Assembly (NCBI GenBank): GCA_027297425.1
Contig: JAPUIC010000070.1
Span: 1-13,491 of the forward strand
DNA from: Nitrososphaerota archaeon
Lineage (GTDB): Archaea > Thermoproteota > Nitrososphaeria > Nitrososphaerales > JAPUIC01
DNA length: 13,491 nucleotides
Direction: 5' to 3'
The translations under genes and the position numbers were made by a program. The notes beneath the pieces were generated by a model. It worked only from the letters and a program-made list of their open reading frames with translations. It did not search any database and was not told where the DNA came from. Of the stretch, positions 6,093 to 12,818 are shown in pieces (position 1 is the first letter of the stretch; the number at the start of each line of letters is the position of its first letter).

Positions 6093-7281
6093 AATGGACG
6101 TCCAAAACGTTGAAGATGGGCTATTAGCACCAGTATATCAAAAATTCCCCATCGAGATATTCAAGGGGAAAGACTTCACAGTCTGGGACAAATCCGGGAA
6201 AGAGTATCTAGATTTTATGGGTGGCTATGGAGTAGCAATAGTTGGTCATTGCAACCCCTCTGTAGTAAAGGCGATAAATGAACAAGCCAGCAGACTCATG
6301 ATCTGTCATAGTTCGATGTATAATGAAGCCAGAGCAATCTTCCTGCGGAAAATTCTTGACGTGGTACCATCTCAGATGGGTAGAGTATACATGTCGAATA
6401 GCGGGGCAGAAGCCGTAGAATGTGCCTTAAAGGTCGCAAAGAAGTATACAGGTAGAAAAAATATTGTTGCTATGACGGGGTCCTATCACGGCAAAACCTT
6501 CGGAGCATTATCTGCCACTTGGAATCCGAAATACAGGTCTTCTTTCGAGCCTCTTCTTCCAGGATTCAGTTTTGTCCCATATGCAGACAGCTCTGAGCTA
6601 GAAAAGAGCGTTACTGAAGAGACGGGTGCAGTGATTATCGAACCGATTCAGGGGGAAAGTGGAGTACTTATGCCACCGGAAGGTTACCTACGAGAGGTTA
6701 GGCGCATATGTGACGACAAAGGAGCTCTGCTCATATTTGACGAAATTCAGTCAGGGTTAGGCAGATCGGGTAGGTTCTGGGCCTCTGAGCATTCGGGAGT
6801 GATCCCAGACATTATGTGTATAGCGAAGGGGATTGCTGGTGGGGTTCCTATGGGAGTGACAGTAGCGAGGGATGATATCATGGCCTCATTTAAGCTTGGA
6901 GATCACACTAGTACTAATGGGGGCAATCCTCTTGCTTGTGCTGCTGCAACTGCAACTCTGGATTTTATCGTGGAAAAGGATCTTGTCAATAATGCGGCGA
7001 AAATGGGAAAGTTATTGTCCTCAGGGTTCTCAGACATGGGTAAGGAACACAGAATAATTCGGGACTCAAGGGGCCAAGGGTTAATGCTAGCTCTTGAACT
7101 GAGGTTCGAAGTTAAGCCATTACTTATGGATGCATTAAAAAAGGGCCTTCTGCTTTTATACTCAGGCCGGAACATTTTGAGATTTCTACCACCGCTGACA
7201 ATCGGATTGGCACAAGTAACACGGTGTCTCGAAATACTTGAAGAGGTTATTTCTGCTGAGGAGAAAGCACGTTTTAACTGA
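6085..7281 (+). CDS. lysJ: [LysW]-aminoadipate/glutamate semialdehyde aminotransferase (LysJ/ArgD)
   Basis: A 398-residue class III PLP-dependent aminotransferase that converts the LysW-bound semialdehyde to LysW-lysine or LysW-ornithine with glutamate as amino donor. Motifs: DFMGGYGVAIVGHCNP, NSGAEAVECALKVAKKYTGR (phosphate-binding), SYHGKTFGALSAT, IIEPIQGESGV, LLIFDEIQSGLGRSG (PLP-ring Asp), and the Schiff-base Lys at residue 248 in CIAKGIAGGVPMG. The start ATG 6085 overlaps the lysZ stop by 8 nt, with GTGAT at 6074-6078 as a possible ribosome-binding site; ATG at 6094 is an alternative three codons downstream. It is followed 5 bp later by the Lrp-type regulator. Single copy in the window, so inferred bifunctional for arginine and lysine. 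Confidence 0.95.
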   Translation: MNEMDVQNVEDGLLAPVYQKFPIEIFKGKDFTVWDKSGKEYLDFMGGYGVAIVGHCNPSVVKAINEQASRLMICHSSMYNEARAIFLRKILDVVPSQMGRVYMSNSGAEAVECALKVAKKYTGRKNIVAMTGSYHGKTFGALSATWNPKYRSSFEPLLPGFSFVPYADSSELEKSVTEETGAVIIEPIQGESGVLMPPEGYLREVRRICDDKGALLIFDEIQSGLGRSGRFWASEHSGVIPDIMCIAKGIAGGVPMGVTVARDDIMASFKLGDHTSTNGGNPLACAAATATLDFIVEKDLVNNAAKMGKLLSSGFSDMGKEHRIIRDSRGQGLMLALELRFEVKPLLMDALKKGLLLLYSGRNILRFLPPLTIGLAQVTRCLEILEEVISAEEKARFN

Positions 7282-7286
7282 CGTCG

Positions 7287-7724
7287 ATGATTAACATGGC
7301 AGATATCCAACTCGATGACTCAGACAAGAAAATTGTCAGCGTTCTTAAGGAAAATTCTAGACAATCTTTTGTAGAAATAGGAAAGGAAGTAGGGCTCTCG
7401 GAGGCTGCGGTTAGGAGGAGGGTAAAGAGACTCACTGATTCAGGATACCTAAAACGATTCACAGTAGAGTTAGATCAATCTACGGGAGCAAAGGCCTTGA
7501 CATTTATCGCTGTTAGCCCGACGGTTCCTATCCCGGAAGTCTCAAAATCTCTTAAGAAACTGGATGGGGTAGAAGGAATCTACGAGATCACCGGCGAATA
7601 TGATATCCTGAGTAATATCTCTGGTCAAAATATAACAGAGGTAAACAGATGTATAGACGAGATTCGTCGGATTAACGGCGTATCCAATACCAATACTATC
7701 ATTATCTTAAAGTCTATTAGCTAG
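7287..7724 (+). CDS. lysM: Lrp/AsnC-family regulator, LysM-like
   Basis: A 145-residue protein with an N-terminal winged helix-turn-helix (residues about 7-60, including VEIGKEVGLSEAAVRRRVKR as the recognition unit) and a C-terminal RAM/ligand-binding domain (about 70-142, with the GVEGIYEITGEYDILSNI pattern of the family). Such proteins form octamers that bind amino acids. In Sulfolobus, LysM is the Lrp-type activator of the lysine gene cluster that responds to lysine; position here between the arginine-side and lysine-side units suggests the same role. ATG 7287 is 5 bp after lysJ; ATG 7296 is equally possible because neither has a clear ribosome-binding site. The name is inferred from context, since Lrp paralogues are hard to tell apart by sequence. 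It probably acts on the promoter gap at 7725-7782 or on that upstream of argG. Confidence 0.8.
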   Translation: MINMADIQLDDSDKKIVSVLKENSRQSFVEIGKEVGLSEAAVRRRVKRLTDSGYLKRFTVELDQSTGAKALTFIAVSPTVPIPEVSKSLKKLDGVEGIYEITGEYDILSNISGQNITEVNRCIDEIRRINGVSNTNTIIILKSIS

Positions 7725-7741
7725 GATAGCGACGATAACCG

Positions 7742-7748
7742 TTAAATA
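7742..7748 (+). promoter_or_regulatory. TATA-like box upstream of homocitrate synthase
   Basis: TTAAATA in the 58-bp gap between lysM and the homocitrate synthase gene. It would place transcription start near 7771, about 12 nt before the ATG at 7783. This is the largest plus-strand gap in the 1986-11171 block and the only internal site with a good promoter, so the lysine-side unit can probably be transcribed on its own. Confidence 0.5.
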
Positions 7749-7782
7749 CAGGTCTTTTGGAGACGGAAACAGTGAGATAGAA

Positions 7783-9012
7783 ATGGGTTCACGAAGTTCA
7801 GAAGAGAGTCTAGAGGAGTCACTATCGATCGGACAGGGCAAAGCGCAGTCGTATAATCAGTCACCGACAGAGATTCAAGAGATCAGCATACTAGATTCAA
7901 CCCTGAGGGAGGGAGAACAGGGAGCTGGTATCTCATTTACCACGAGACAAAGACTTCAGATCGCGTGGATGTTAGATAATTTTGGAGTAGACTTCCTAGA
8001 GATTAGCCCCATAGTTTCGAAGGATCACGAAGAGTGCTGTAAAAAGATGCTTAGGACTGGATTTAATTCTATAACAGTAGCTCATCTGAGAGCGCTACCT
8101 AGCGATATCGATGTAGCATTGAGATGCGGAGCAGAGTGGATAGCTATGTACCACTCTGTTTCAGATATCCATCTAGAGCATAAATTAAGGGTTAGCCGTG
8201 AAACTGCACTGGAACGGTCTATCAAGGCGGTTGAGTATGCAAAAGCGCATGGTCTAAAATTACGATTTACACTGGAGGATAGTAGCAGGAGTGATCCGGA
8301 ATTTCTAAAGTTATTTGCCACCGAAATATGTAATGCAGGCGCGGACCGCATTAGTCTCCCAGATACACTTGGTGCCCTTTCACCAGAAGGTATGTATCAA
8401 ATGGTCACGTTGATTCGAGAGGTAACAAAGACGCCGATAGACCTTCATTGTCATAATGATCTAGGCTTATCACTTGCTAACGCTCTCGCTGGAATTCGTG
8501 CCGGAGCTACCCAAATTCATACAACTATAGATGGAGTTGGTGAACGAGTTGGTATTACATCCCTTGCTGAGATTGTAATGTCACTTTCGACCATTTTTGG
8601 TAACAAATTAAATGTTAAACTTGAAATGTTATCTGAGCTCTCTGCATTATTAAACCGATACACGGGGTTTAGTAGCGGAGCCTCGAAACCAATAGTAGGT
8701 GAAAACGCATATCGTCACAAAGCGGGTACACATGTTGCCGCTGTAATTCGGAACCCCATTGCATACGAGCTAGTACCGCCTAAACTTGTTGGTAATCATA
8801 GGAGAGTAGTTTTTGGTGAATTATCAGGGAAAAATGGGGCTGCCTTCTTTCTGAAGGTGTTAGGACTTAATCCTAGTCTAGATGAAGCTATCAAATTTTC
8901 ACAAGGTTTGAAAAATATGAGGGTTGGTGACCTTTTTGAGTTGACCCTAACAGACGACTTAGAGGCACAGGCTGTAGAAGCCGACGAATTGATGAAGGAG
9001 GTGAAAAGGTGA
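7783..9012 (+). CDS. lysS: Homocitrate synthase (alpha-aminoadipate lysine pathway)
   Basis: A 409-residue DRE-TIM metallolyase-family enzyme that condenses 2-oxoglutarate with acetyl-CoA to homocitrate, the entry step to alpha-aminoadipate and lysine. Motifs: STLREGEQGAGISF with catalytic Arg42 and metal ligand Glu43, FTLEDSSRSDPEFL (homocitrate-synthase type ED..RS), LHCHNDLGLSLANAL with metal ligands His222 and His224, and TTIDGVGERVGITSLAEI. The C-terminal region (GENAYRHKAGTHVAAV, then VFGELSGKNG) matches the homocitrate/isopropylmalate synthase accessory region. Isopropylmalate or citramalate synthase is the main alternative; neighbouring lysW-lysX-lysK favours homocitrate synthase. About 34 Ser/Glu/Gln-rich residues precede the catalytic domain, longer than usual. 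The stop directly abuts the ATG of the next gene, and codons near the end form its ribosome-binding site. Confidence 0.9.
   Translation: MGSRSSEESLEESLSIGQGKAQSYNQSPTEIQEISILDSTLREGEQGAGISFTTRQRLQIAWMLDNFGVDFLEISPIVSKDHEECCKKMLRTGFNSITVAHLRALPSDIDVALRCGAEWIAMYHSVSDIHLEHKLRVSRETALERSIKAVEYAKAHGLKLRFTLEDSSRSDPEFLKLFATEICNAGADRISLPDTLGALSPEGMYQMVTLIREVTKTPIDLHCHNDLGLSLANALAGIRAGATQIHTTIDGVGERVGITSLAEIVMSLSTIFGNKLNVKLEMLSELSALLNRYTGFSSGASKPIVGENAYRHKAGTHVAAVIRNPIAYELVPPKLVGNHRRVVFGELSGKNGAAFFLKVLGLNPSLDEAIKFSQGLKNMRVGDLFELTLTDDLEAQAVEADELMKEVKR
8995..9004 (+). promoter_or_regulatory. Strong Shine-Dalgarno for the second lysW
   Basis: AAGGAGGTGA, a full match to the archaeal 16S anti-Shine-Dalgarno, inside the last codons of homocitrate synthase and 8 nt before ATG 9013. 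It is the strongest ribosome-binding site I noticed in the window and fits a carrier protein needed in excess over enzymes. Confidence 0.8.
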
Positions 9013-9180
9013 ATGAAGTGCTTGGAATGCGACGGAGACGTGAAAATTCCAGAAGATGTCTTGGATGGAGAAATAGTATCATGCATCGATTGCGGAACTT
9101 CTTATGAAATATTTAGAGATAAGAGTGGGAGTGTCCAAATAAAACCAGCTAAGGTTGAAGGCGAGGACTGGGGAGAGTAA
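9013..9180 (+). CDS. lysW: Amino-group carrier protein LysW, copy 2 (lysine-side)
   Basis: A 55-residue LysW paralogue, too short to be found by most callers. It has zinc-knuckle pairs Cys3-x2-Cys6 and Cys24-x2-Cys27 and the C-terminus EGEDWGE, identical over these seven residues to copy 1. The start (ATG, immediately after the homocitrate synthase stop) is fixed by the strong Shine-Dalgarno at 8995-9004. It is two residues shorter than copy 1 before the first Cys, and its middle (residues about 29-45, SYEIFRDKSGSVQIK) differs clearly from copy 1, so this is an old rather than recent duplication. Placed between homocitrate synthase and lysX, it is likely the alpha-aminoadipate carrier, its terminal Glu being linked to the amino group of alpha-aminoadipate. 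Whether each ligase accepts only its neighbour is not shown by the sequence. Confidence 0.96.
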   Translation: MKCLECDGDVKIPEDVLDGEIVSCIDCGTSYEIFRDKSGSVQIKPAKVEGEDWGE

Positions 9181-9185
9181 TCCGA

Positions 9186-10034
9186 TTGAAGCTATCATTA
9201 GTATACGAAGTAGTACGCTGGGAGGAAAAAGCAATACACGCTGCTGCCAAGAAAAAGGGTATCGATATCCAGATGATAAACATCGATACCTTATCGATAG
9301 ATCTTGAACAGGGTAAGTTAGCTCAGTTTGGAGATATCGCGCTTCAGAGGTGCTTGAGTTACTTTAAGAGTATTCACTTGACAGCAGTTCTAGAATCTAA
9401 AGGTATCCAGGTGGTCAACCCGTTTCGGATCGCATCGATAACTGGAAACAAACTCTATGGTACATTGGCACTTCTAAAGGCAGGAGTCCCTACCCCAAAG
9501 ACGATGATTTCATTTACTCCCGAAACAGCATTAAGCGCCATCGAAGATCTGGGATACCCCGTCGTCCTCAAACCCACAATGGGAAGTTGGGGAAGGTTAG
9601 TTGCTTCGTTAAGTGATAGAGACGCTGCCAGTTCGGTTCTGGAAGATCGGGAACAGATGTTTCCGATATACAGAGTGTATTACCTCCAAGAAAGAGTGAA
9701 TCGCCCACCGCGTGATATCAGAGGCATAGTGATTGGTGACCAATTAGTTGCTGCGATATACAGATTATCCGCACCGAACGACTGGAAGACGAATACTGCC
9801 AGAGGAGGTAAACCGCAACTTTGCCCCATCACGAAAGAACTGGAAGATATCTGCGCAAAAGCTGCAAAGGCGGTTGGAGGAGATGGACTATTCGGGGTAG
9901 ATCTCATGGAAACTCCCAATGGATTAGTAGTTCATGAGGTCAATAATACAACGGAATTCAAAAATACAGTACCAACCACCGGCGTTGACATACCATCACT
10001 GATCATAGAATATCTACAGACCCAGAAAAAGTGA
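9186..10034 (+). CDS. lysX: Alpha-aminoadipate--LysW ligase LysX (ATP-grasp)
   Basis: A 282-residue ATP-grasp ligase, paralogue of the argX product. It links the amino group of alpha-aminoadipate to the terminal Glu of LysW. The TTG start gives MKLSLVYEVVRWEEKAI, collinear with Thermus LysX; GGAG within the lysW tail codons (9172-9175) is the probable ribosome-binding site. Motifs: LQRCLSYFKSIHLTA, GYPVVLKPTMGSWGRL, YYLQERVNRPPRDIR, NTARGGKPQ, GLFGVDLMETPNGLVVHEVN and NTTEFKNTV. GSWGRL, NTARGG and EFKN all match Thermus LysX, while the paralogue at 3367-4218 has GSWGRG, NVAKGG and EFRG. That and the homocitrate synthase neighbour support LysX. It is 5 bp after lysW copy 2 and 15 bp before lysK. 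Confidence 0.93.
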   Translation: MKLSLVYEVVRWEEKAIHAAAKKKGIDIQMINIDTLSIDLEQGKLAQFGDIALQRCLSYFKSIHLTAVLESKGIQVVNPFRIASITGNKLYGTLALLKAGVPTPKTMISFTPETALSAIEDLGYPVVLKPTMGSWGRLVASLSDRDAASSVLEDREQMFPIYRVYYLQERVNRPPRDIRGIVIGDQLVAAIYRLSAPNDWKTNTARGGKPQLCPITKELEDICAKAAKAVGGDGLFGVDLMETPNGLVVHEVNNTTEFKNTVPTTGVDIPSLIIEYLQTQKK

Positions 10035-10049
10035 CCTGGAGCGAGGATA

Positions 10050-11171
10050 GTGGTAGATTCACAAGAAAAGTTTGAGCTTGATTTCCTTATCAAGATGCTG
10101 GATTATTACAGTCCTTCTGGCCAAGAGTCAGAGCTCGCTGCCCATTTATTCGATCGCATGAAAGGTCATATGGGGCTAAAAAATGTTAGAATTGATTCCG
10201 TAGGCAACGTGCTCGGAGAAATCGGCTCGGGGTCCCCCGTGCTTTTGCTTTGTGGGCATATGGACACGGTACCTGGACAACAGTCTGTTACTCTAGCTGA
10301 TGGGCAAATCTACGGTAGAGGCGCAGTTGATGCCAAGGCTTCGCTATCTAGCCTGATGATGGCATTATCTAGATTTTCGAAGAGTAAGTTTAACGGAAAA
10401 ATAGTTATGGCATGTGTCGTAGATGAAGAAGGTGTTGGTAAGGGCGTGAACAACTTGGTTCAGGACGGCCTAGTAGTCAACTCGGCGATTTTTGGTGAGC
10501 CAAGTGGGATAGACAACATTACGATCGGGTATAAGGGTCGCCTGGGCCTCAGATTTCTCTGTGAAACATCTTCGGTTCATGCCAGCGCACCCTGGATGTC
10601 CAATAATGCGGTCGAGAGAATCCTTGATCTCTGGAAGGAGATTGAGCTTCAGATCGCTAACAATCAATCAAAACAAAAGTTCGCTTCGATTTCGGCCTCA
10701 CTGACAGAAATTCGTGGGGGTTCATCTCACAATGTGACACCGGCTCGATGTGAAATGACGGTCGATATACGACTACCCCCAGGCCAATCATGCTCTCCGA
10801 TCATAAGTGAAATTGAACGGATAATCTCCAATGCAAACAAGAATGCATCTATTGGGCCCCCATCTCGGATTTCTATGAAGATAGAAGACGCGACTGAGCC
10901 GTTTGAAGCCGACAAAAATTCTGGTATAGTGAGAGCGATGATTCGAGCCGGCTTAACCGTTCGGGGTAAGAGGCCTCAGCTCCTCAGAAAAACGGGAACG
11001 GGAGATATGAATGTGCTAGGCAATGCGTTGGGTATTCCAGTGATCACTTTCGGTCCTGGCGATGCACACCTATCACACACTTCGAAGGAGTTCGTTAGTG
11101 TGGATGAGTATTATATGTCGATTGAGTTAAGCTTGAGAGCAATTATCAATTTTTTCAGTCTGAAGGATTGA
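10050..11171 (+). CDS. lysK: [LysW]-lysine/[LysW]-ornithine hydrolase LysK
   Basis: A 373-residue M20-family metallopeptidase-like hydrolase that releases lysine or ornithine from the LysW carrier. Metal and catalytic residues are recognisable: His70 and Asp72 in LCGHMDTVPG, Asp94 in GRGAVDAKA, Glu126/Glu127 in VVDEEGVGKG, Glu150 in FGEPSG, and His343 in HLSHTSKEF. The middle (about residues 165-270) is the inserted dimerisation domain of M20 enzymes. The GTG start is supported by GGAG at 10038-10041 with 8-nt spacing. It closes the lysine-side unit and is the only hydrolase in the window, so it is inferred to serve both pathways. It is convergent with pyrI, 16 bp apart. Other M20 members (ArgE, DapE, carboxypeptidases) are similar, but context makes LysK by far the likeliest. 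Confidence 0.93.
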   Translation: MVDSQEKFELDFLIKMLDYYSPSGQESELAAHLFDRMKGHMGLKNVRIDSVGNVLGEIGSGSPVLLLCGHMDTVPGQQSVTLADGQIYGRGAVDAKASLSSLMMALSRFSKSKFNGKIVMACVVDEEGVGKGVNNLVQDGLVVNSAIFGEPSGIDNITIGYKGRLGLRFLCETSSVHASAPWMSNNAVERILDLWKEIELQIANNQSKQKFASISASLTEIRGGSSHNVTPARCEMTVDIRLPPGQSCSPIISEIERIISNANKNASIGPPSRISMKIEDATEPFEADKNSGIVRAMIRAGLTVRGKRPQLLRKTGTGDMNVLGNALGIPVITFGPGDAHLSHTSKEFVSVDEYYMSIELSLRAIINFFSLKD

Positions 11172-11187
11172 AATAATTACCCGCATC

Positions 11188-11649
11188 TCAAATCGGAATT
11201 AACTCATCCACCGACAGAAACCGTCTACAGTATCTGCATCTTAGTGTAAGGTTGGAACTATCGACCACCTCTATTGTTGGGGTTATCGGTTCTCCGGAAT
11301 TAGTAATACAAGATGGGATCGGGCACCTGAAGACATTTACAAAAAGAGGTGGAAGTTCGACGTCCCTTTTTTCCACAACTTTGTAATTCTTAATGATGTT
11401 TACGGTTGCTTTTGGGGCAATCAGAGATACTCTATCAGTCTCCTGAGGACCCAAGACCTTATTTTCTATTTTTAGGATATCTTTCCGCCCATATTTGTCC
11501 CCCGGAACATTCATCGCCACGGTTACCACATTACCATCTTTACCATCTATCCTTAAAGCTGACAACACAGCAAGGGCCTGACCCTCTTTTATATGGTCCA
11601 AAACGGTACCATTCTTAATTCTCCTAACTAGGAGCTCAGATTGTGACAT
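11188..11649 (-). CDS. pyrI: Aspartate carbamoyltransferase regulatory chain
   Basis: A 153-residue regulatory subunit of aspartate transcarbamoylase, which binds nucleotide effectors (CTP inhibits, ATP activates in well-studied enzymes) and assembles with PyrB trimers. The N-terminal allosteric domain is seen in VRRIKNGTVLDHIKEGQAL and VPGDKYGRKDILKIEN. The C-terminal zinc domain has Cys109, Cys114, Cys138 and Cys141 (RCPIPSC and CRYC), the same numbering as the E. coli protein, so it should form the PyrB contact. Length equals the family norm. A TATA-like CTATTTAGA at 11682-11690 (minus strand) would give a leader of about 10 nt. It is separated from pyrB by two genes and lies on the opposite strand, unlike the usual pyrBI operon. 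Confidence 0.96.
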   Translation of the reverse strand: MSQSELLVRRIKNGTVLDHIKEGQALAVLSALRIDGKDGNVVTVAMNVPGDKYGRKDILKIENKVLGPQETDRVSLIAPKATVNIIKNYKVVEKRDVELPPLFVNVFRCPIPSCITNSGEPITPTIEVVDSSNLTLRCRYCRRFLSVDELIPI

Positions 11650-11681
11650 TCCTCCGATCGAGGCAGTATTACTATTTACAA

Positions 11682-11690
11682 TCTAAATAG
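11682..11690 (-). promoter_or_regulatory. TATA-like box upstream of pyrI
   Basis: CTATTTAGA on the minus strand, placing transcription start near 11660, about 10 nt before the pyrI ATG. GGAGG at 11651-11655 lies only 1 nt from the ATG, too close for a normal Shine-Dalgarno, which supports an almost leaderless transcript. Confidence 0.35.
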
Positions 11691-11704
11691 GTTTATCCAA
11701 TGTC

Positions 11705-12367
11705 TTATGAGTTTAGTCCGAGACGGTTCTCCCATGAATTCGCGATCCTGCCTGCTGGAGTTTTCAGAATACGCTTCAACAAGATGTAAGCAGGGATTAC
11801 GGAAAACGGAACATGAATTGCATTAAAGATGGAAATTAATCCAACCGAAATCCAGGCCACTTGGATATTCGAGGACACATCAAAGCCTAACTTTCCCACG
11901 ACTCCAGTTAGAAAAGGCAAATATGATTCAGGAAGTAGGAACATAAAAAGCAAGAAATTAGCCAAACCCATTATGCCCACGCGAACAAGAGCGCCGTTGA
12001 CAAGCAATAAGCTTAGAAAGATCTTGCCACCACCCTTCTTTCCTACTAATAGCTTCCAAATCTTTCCAGTAATCCAGAACCCCAAGAACATGGATAGAAC
12101 TGCTAGTAATTTCATAAAAGGGCCTACAATTGGGATGCCAGATGGGAAGACATTAAGCCCAAACCAATGAATAAGTAGCGTTAAGAGTCCCCAAGTCGGA
12201 CCTAGTAGTAAAAATGAGAGAACGTCTATCACTTCGGCAAGATCGAATCTAAGAAAGCCGAATAGGGTAAGGGGTAAGGAAACCTGAGAGAGAATAACTG
12301 CGAGGGCGCCTAGAGAAGCAGATGCTGCAATCTGCCTATTCCGGGACGAACTAACCGGGTTCTGCAA
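11705..12367 (-). CDS. ECF transporter S component, RibU-like
   Basis: A 220-residue, very hydrophobic membrane protein with about five or six membrane segments (roughly residues 14-32, 45-70, 78-105, 117-145 and 168-197). The segment FLRFDLAEVIDVLSFLLLGP, followed by WGLL and a His-containing helix, resembles the substrate-binding S components of energy-coupling factor vitamin transporters, closest in my reading to the riboflavin group (FLKFDxSDxPAL...GP in RibU). The S component binds the ligand; EcfA ATPases and EcfT are not in the window and must be elsewhere. Substrate is therefore uncertain: riboflavin, another vitamin, or, from its place beside pyr genes, a nucleobase-like compound. 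The TTG start (MQNPVSSSR) follows a strong TATA-like region, giving a leader of about 6 nt. The C-terminal tail is basic, consistent with an inside orientation. Confidence 0.75.
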   Translation of the reverse strand: MQNPVSSSRNRQIAASASLGALAVILSQVSLPLTLFGFLRFDLAEVIDVLSFLLLGPTWGLLTLLIHWFGLNVFPSGIPIVGPFMKLLAVLSMFLGFWITGKIWKLLVGKKGGGKIFLSLLLVNGALVRVGIMGLANFLLFMFLLPESYLPFLTGVVGKLGFDVSSNIQVAWISVGLISIFNAIHVPFSVIPAYILLKRILKTPAGRIANSWENRLGLNS

Positions 12368-12393
12368 AAAACCAATTATCTTTGCGATTTAGG

Positions 12394-12411
12394 CTAGTTA
12401 TAAATATTATA
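12394..12411 (-). promoter_or_regulatory. TATA-like promoter of the ECF S-component gene
   Basis: A strongly AT-rich box reading ATTTATAA on the minus strand within a near-palindromic ATATAATATTTATAA context, about 30 bp before the TTG start at 12367. A transcription start near 12373 would make the mRNA almost leaderless. Confidence 0.5.
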
Positions 12412-12441
12412 TCATTACTCTATTTTAGCAGATCCGTCATA

Positions 12442-12738
12442 CTAGCTGATAAGAGCTCTAGATGCCTGGAAGAGGCTTTCGAGTTCCTCAGCTTTTTTTA
12501 TGCTTACCACTCTAGATCGTCCCACTTCATAGATATCAACCAATCCAGAGTTCTTTAGAGACCGTATCTGCCGATAGATACCTGCGTAGTCGCGTCCGAT
12601 ACTAGTAGCGATAGCTTGGATATGTAATGGACGATTTGTGGATAAGATGAGATTGATTATTTTCAGTCGAACCTCACTGCCAAGAGACCGATAAATAAGC
12701 GCCATCTGCCGGGCTTCCTGCTCAGGTGTTTTACTCAT
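12442..12738 (-). CDS. ArsR-like winged-helix transcriptional regulator
   Basis: A 98-residue small DNA-binding protein when started at the ATG at 12736-12738; the upstream in-frame ATG at 12763-12765 would add nine residues. The inner start is preferred because the only TATA-like box (TTAATTAATATA, 12765-12776 on this strand) overlaps the outer ATG, placing transcription start near 12745, inside that extension. The fold is a winged helix: MALIYRSLGSEVRLKIINLI (helix 1), HIQAIATSIGRDYAGIYRQI (helix-turn-helix), LKNSGLVDIYEVGRSRVVSI (wing), then a C-terminal helix. No metal-binding Cys or His cluster of metal-sensing ArsR members is present, so the ligand is unknown. It is divergent from pyrB and lies before the ECF gene, so it may control either; that is inference from position. 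Confidence 0.75.
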   Translation of the reverse strand: MSKTPEQEARQMALIYRSLGSEVRLKIINLILSTNRPLHIQAIATSIGRDYAGIYRQIRSLKNSGLVDIYEVGRSRVVSIKKAEELESLFQASRALIS

Positions 12739-12764
12739 CTTTCTCTTCTCTAACCTTTCAATCA

Positions 12765-12776
12765 TATATTAATTAA
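12765..12776. promoter_or_regulatory. Symmetric TATA-like element between the ArsR-like gene and pyrB
   Basis: TATATTAATTAA, nearly symmetrical, so readable as a TATA-like box on both strands. It would start the ArsR-like transcript near 12745 and a pyrB transcript near 12796. No other convincing box is visible in the 80 bp between the two genes. Confidence 0.4.
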
Positions 12777-12818
12777 GGGTGTAATTCTTATTAGCAACAT
12801 ATCTTTGTGTCCAGAGAC

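Noticed and set aside
5558..6130. Long minus-strand open frame (190 codons) opposite lysZ
   Set aside because: It is antisense to a clearly functional kinase gene, has Ser/Ile/Pro-rich composition typical of a reverse-frame shadow, and shows no recognisable domain.
11650..11660. GGAGG 1 nt before the pyrI ATG as a Shine-Dalgarno site
   Set aside because: The spacing is too short to position the ribosome on this ATG, and no better start lies downstream before the conserved RRIKNGTVLDH motif.
11829..12170. Plus-strand frame of 113 codons opposite the ECF S component
   Set aside because: Basic, Pro/Lys/Thr-rich antisense of a membrane protein, as expected for the reverse of hydrophobic codons.
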